Assembly (NCBI RefSeq): GCF_019734885.1 | Contig: NZ_JAAXCM010000029.1 | Coordinates: forward strand, 62,001 to 126,000 | Source of the DNA: Pseudocoprococcus catus | GTDB taxonomy: Bacteria > Bacillota > Clostridia > Lachnospirales > Lachnospiraceae | DNA: 64,000 nt | Direction of reading: 5' to 3' | Part shown: piece by piece, positions 63,302 to 64,000 of the stretch | Numbering within the stretch: position 1 is the first letter of the stretch | How the letters are laid out: every line of letters starts with the position of its first letter | Program-made: the position numbers and the translations under genes | Notes under the pieces: model-generated | Databases searched by the model: none | What the model was told of the DNA's origin: nothing | What the model saw: only the letters and a program-made list of their open reading frames with translations

Positions 63302-64000
63302 TTAGTCTGTTACCCATACATTGTTTTCTGGTGTAACGAGTTTGATTGTGCCATCTGCTCTCTGAATGAAATCATGAACACGTCCATCAACACCATAAAT
63401 AACATTTTCATTTGCATAGAAGAGACCAGGAAGATCATCTACGATCAGAGCCAGAGCCTGTTTGTAGTAGTCTGCACGATCAGACTGTTCTGTTGCTTCC
63501 AATGCTTTCTGAAGTAATTCATCAACCTTTGCGTTGGAGTAATGCTGACCATTACCGATACCGCCCCACTCCTCTGTTGAGAAGAGTTTGTTCAGGAAGA
63601 AGTATGGATCCGGATACCATGTCCAGGACATACCATAAACATCTGCGTTGTTGGACATTGCAACTTCTGAGAATGTACCCCATTCAGATGCATGGATGTT
63701 TAATGTAACACCAACCTGTGCCCAGTAAGCCTGAAGAAGAACAGCCATGTTCTGTCTTACTTCTGTATCACTGATATAAAGATCAAGTGTCAGGCCATCG
63801 CCGTAACCAGCTTCAGCAAGGAGTTTCTTGGCATCTTCCGGATCGTAACCCGGAACTTTGCTTTCAAGGGAAGCATCATAACCCCATGAGCCAGGAGGCA
63901 GTGGAAGGCTTGCATTCTGTGCTTCGCCGTATTTGTAAAGTGAAGAAACCATTTCTTCTACATTCACTGCTTCAATCAGGGCTTTTCTGACTTTGATATC
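63302..64000 (-). CDS. Peptide-binding protein of the ABC importer (family 5), C-terminal part
   Basis: Only the last 232 residues are inside the window; the frame is open through the right edge (DIKVRKALIEAVN precedes the internal Met/Val starts). Family 5 features: KVRKALIEAV, the YDPEDAKKLLAEAGYG block, QNMAVLLQAYWAQVGV, and GMSWTWYPDPYFFLNKLFS. Such proteins capture peptides or other ligands outside the cell for the DppBCDF-type importer that follows. Confidence 0.94.
   Translation of the reverse strand, partial: DIKVRKALIEAVNVEEMVSSLYKYGEAQNASLPLPPGSWGYDASLESKVPGYDPEDAKKLLAEAGYGDGLTLDLYISDTEVRQNMAVLLQAYWAQVGVTLNIHASEWGTFSEVAMSNNADVYGMSWTWYPDPYFFLNKLFSTEEWGGIGNGQHYSNAKVDELLQKALEATEQSDRADYYKQALALIVDDLPGLFYANENVIYGVDGRVHDFIQRADGTIKLVTPENNVWVTD

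Overview
The window reads as a low-GC Gram-positive gut Clostridia chromosome, most likely Lachnospiraceae. Supporting signs are strong AGGAGG-type ribosome sites, many hybrid sensor kinases, a class I cyclic-di-GMP riboswitch pair, BlaI/BlaR1 genes, and a housekeeping gene set in a typical Firmicutes style. No tRNA, rRNA, CRISPR array, integrase or intact transposase was seen.

Layout. (1) 1-16.9 kb, minus strand: a signalling cluster of five hybrid sensor histidine kinases and two binding lipoproteins. One transcription unit (7.77 kb down to the left edge) and one kinase gene (16.8-13.8 kb) start with near-identical promoters followed by a c-di-GMP-I riboswitch and a terminator-like hairpin. 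A third kinase gene has a leader made almost entirely of a 12-copy GACA repeat. None of the kinases in view has an Hpt or DNA-binding output domain. One binding lipoprotein carries a C-terminal 5'-nucleotidase-type domain. A broken wecB gene lies inside the cluster. (2) 16.9-21.6 kb, minus: a probable defence operon (HTH regulator, DUF262/DUF1524 GmrSD-like nuclease, unknown protein, second HTH regulator). (3) 21.6-27.3 kb, plus: a GC-richer block that begins with a fused stump of an HxlR regulator and an ICE-type sigma gene, then an intact response regulator, sensor kinase and FtsX-type ABC transporter of the antimicrobial-peptide-response type. (4) 27.3-34.1 kb, mostly minus: an AT-rich island with three genes in one operon (221-aa unknown, SF2 helicase fused to a PD-(D/E)XK nuclease, 679-aa unknown). 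This is the best candidate for an undescribed defence system. (5) 34.2-44.3 kb: a mec-like beta-lactam module (blaI-blaR1 on plus; a MecA-like low-affinity penicillin-binding protein, lipoprotein paralogues and two small membrane proteins on minus), with at least six BlaI-type operators and flanked by diverged direct repeats. (6) 44.3-64 kb: mainly core genes (rlmD, pcrA, an SPFH/zinc-ribbon protein, a PrsA/SurA-like protein, a two-gene ABC importer, DegV, an M18 aminopeptidase) ending in a dipeptide/oligopeptide ABC importer operon with two M20 hydrolases. Two copies of a MITE-like element and one long palindrome sit in this part.

How it works together: the left cluster appears to link sensing of small extracellular ligands to c-di-GMP. 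The middle 17-44 kb is a patchwork accessory region (defence, peptide and beta-lactam resistance) inserted between core genes. The right part is peptide uptake and hydrolysis. Starts were chosen by ribosome-binding-site spacing, so some differ from the longest open frame.
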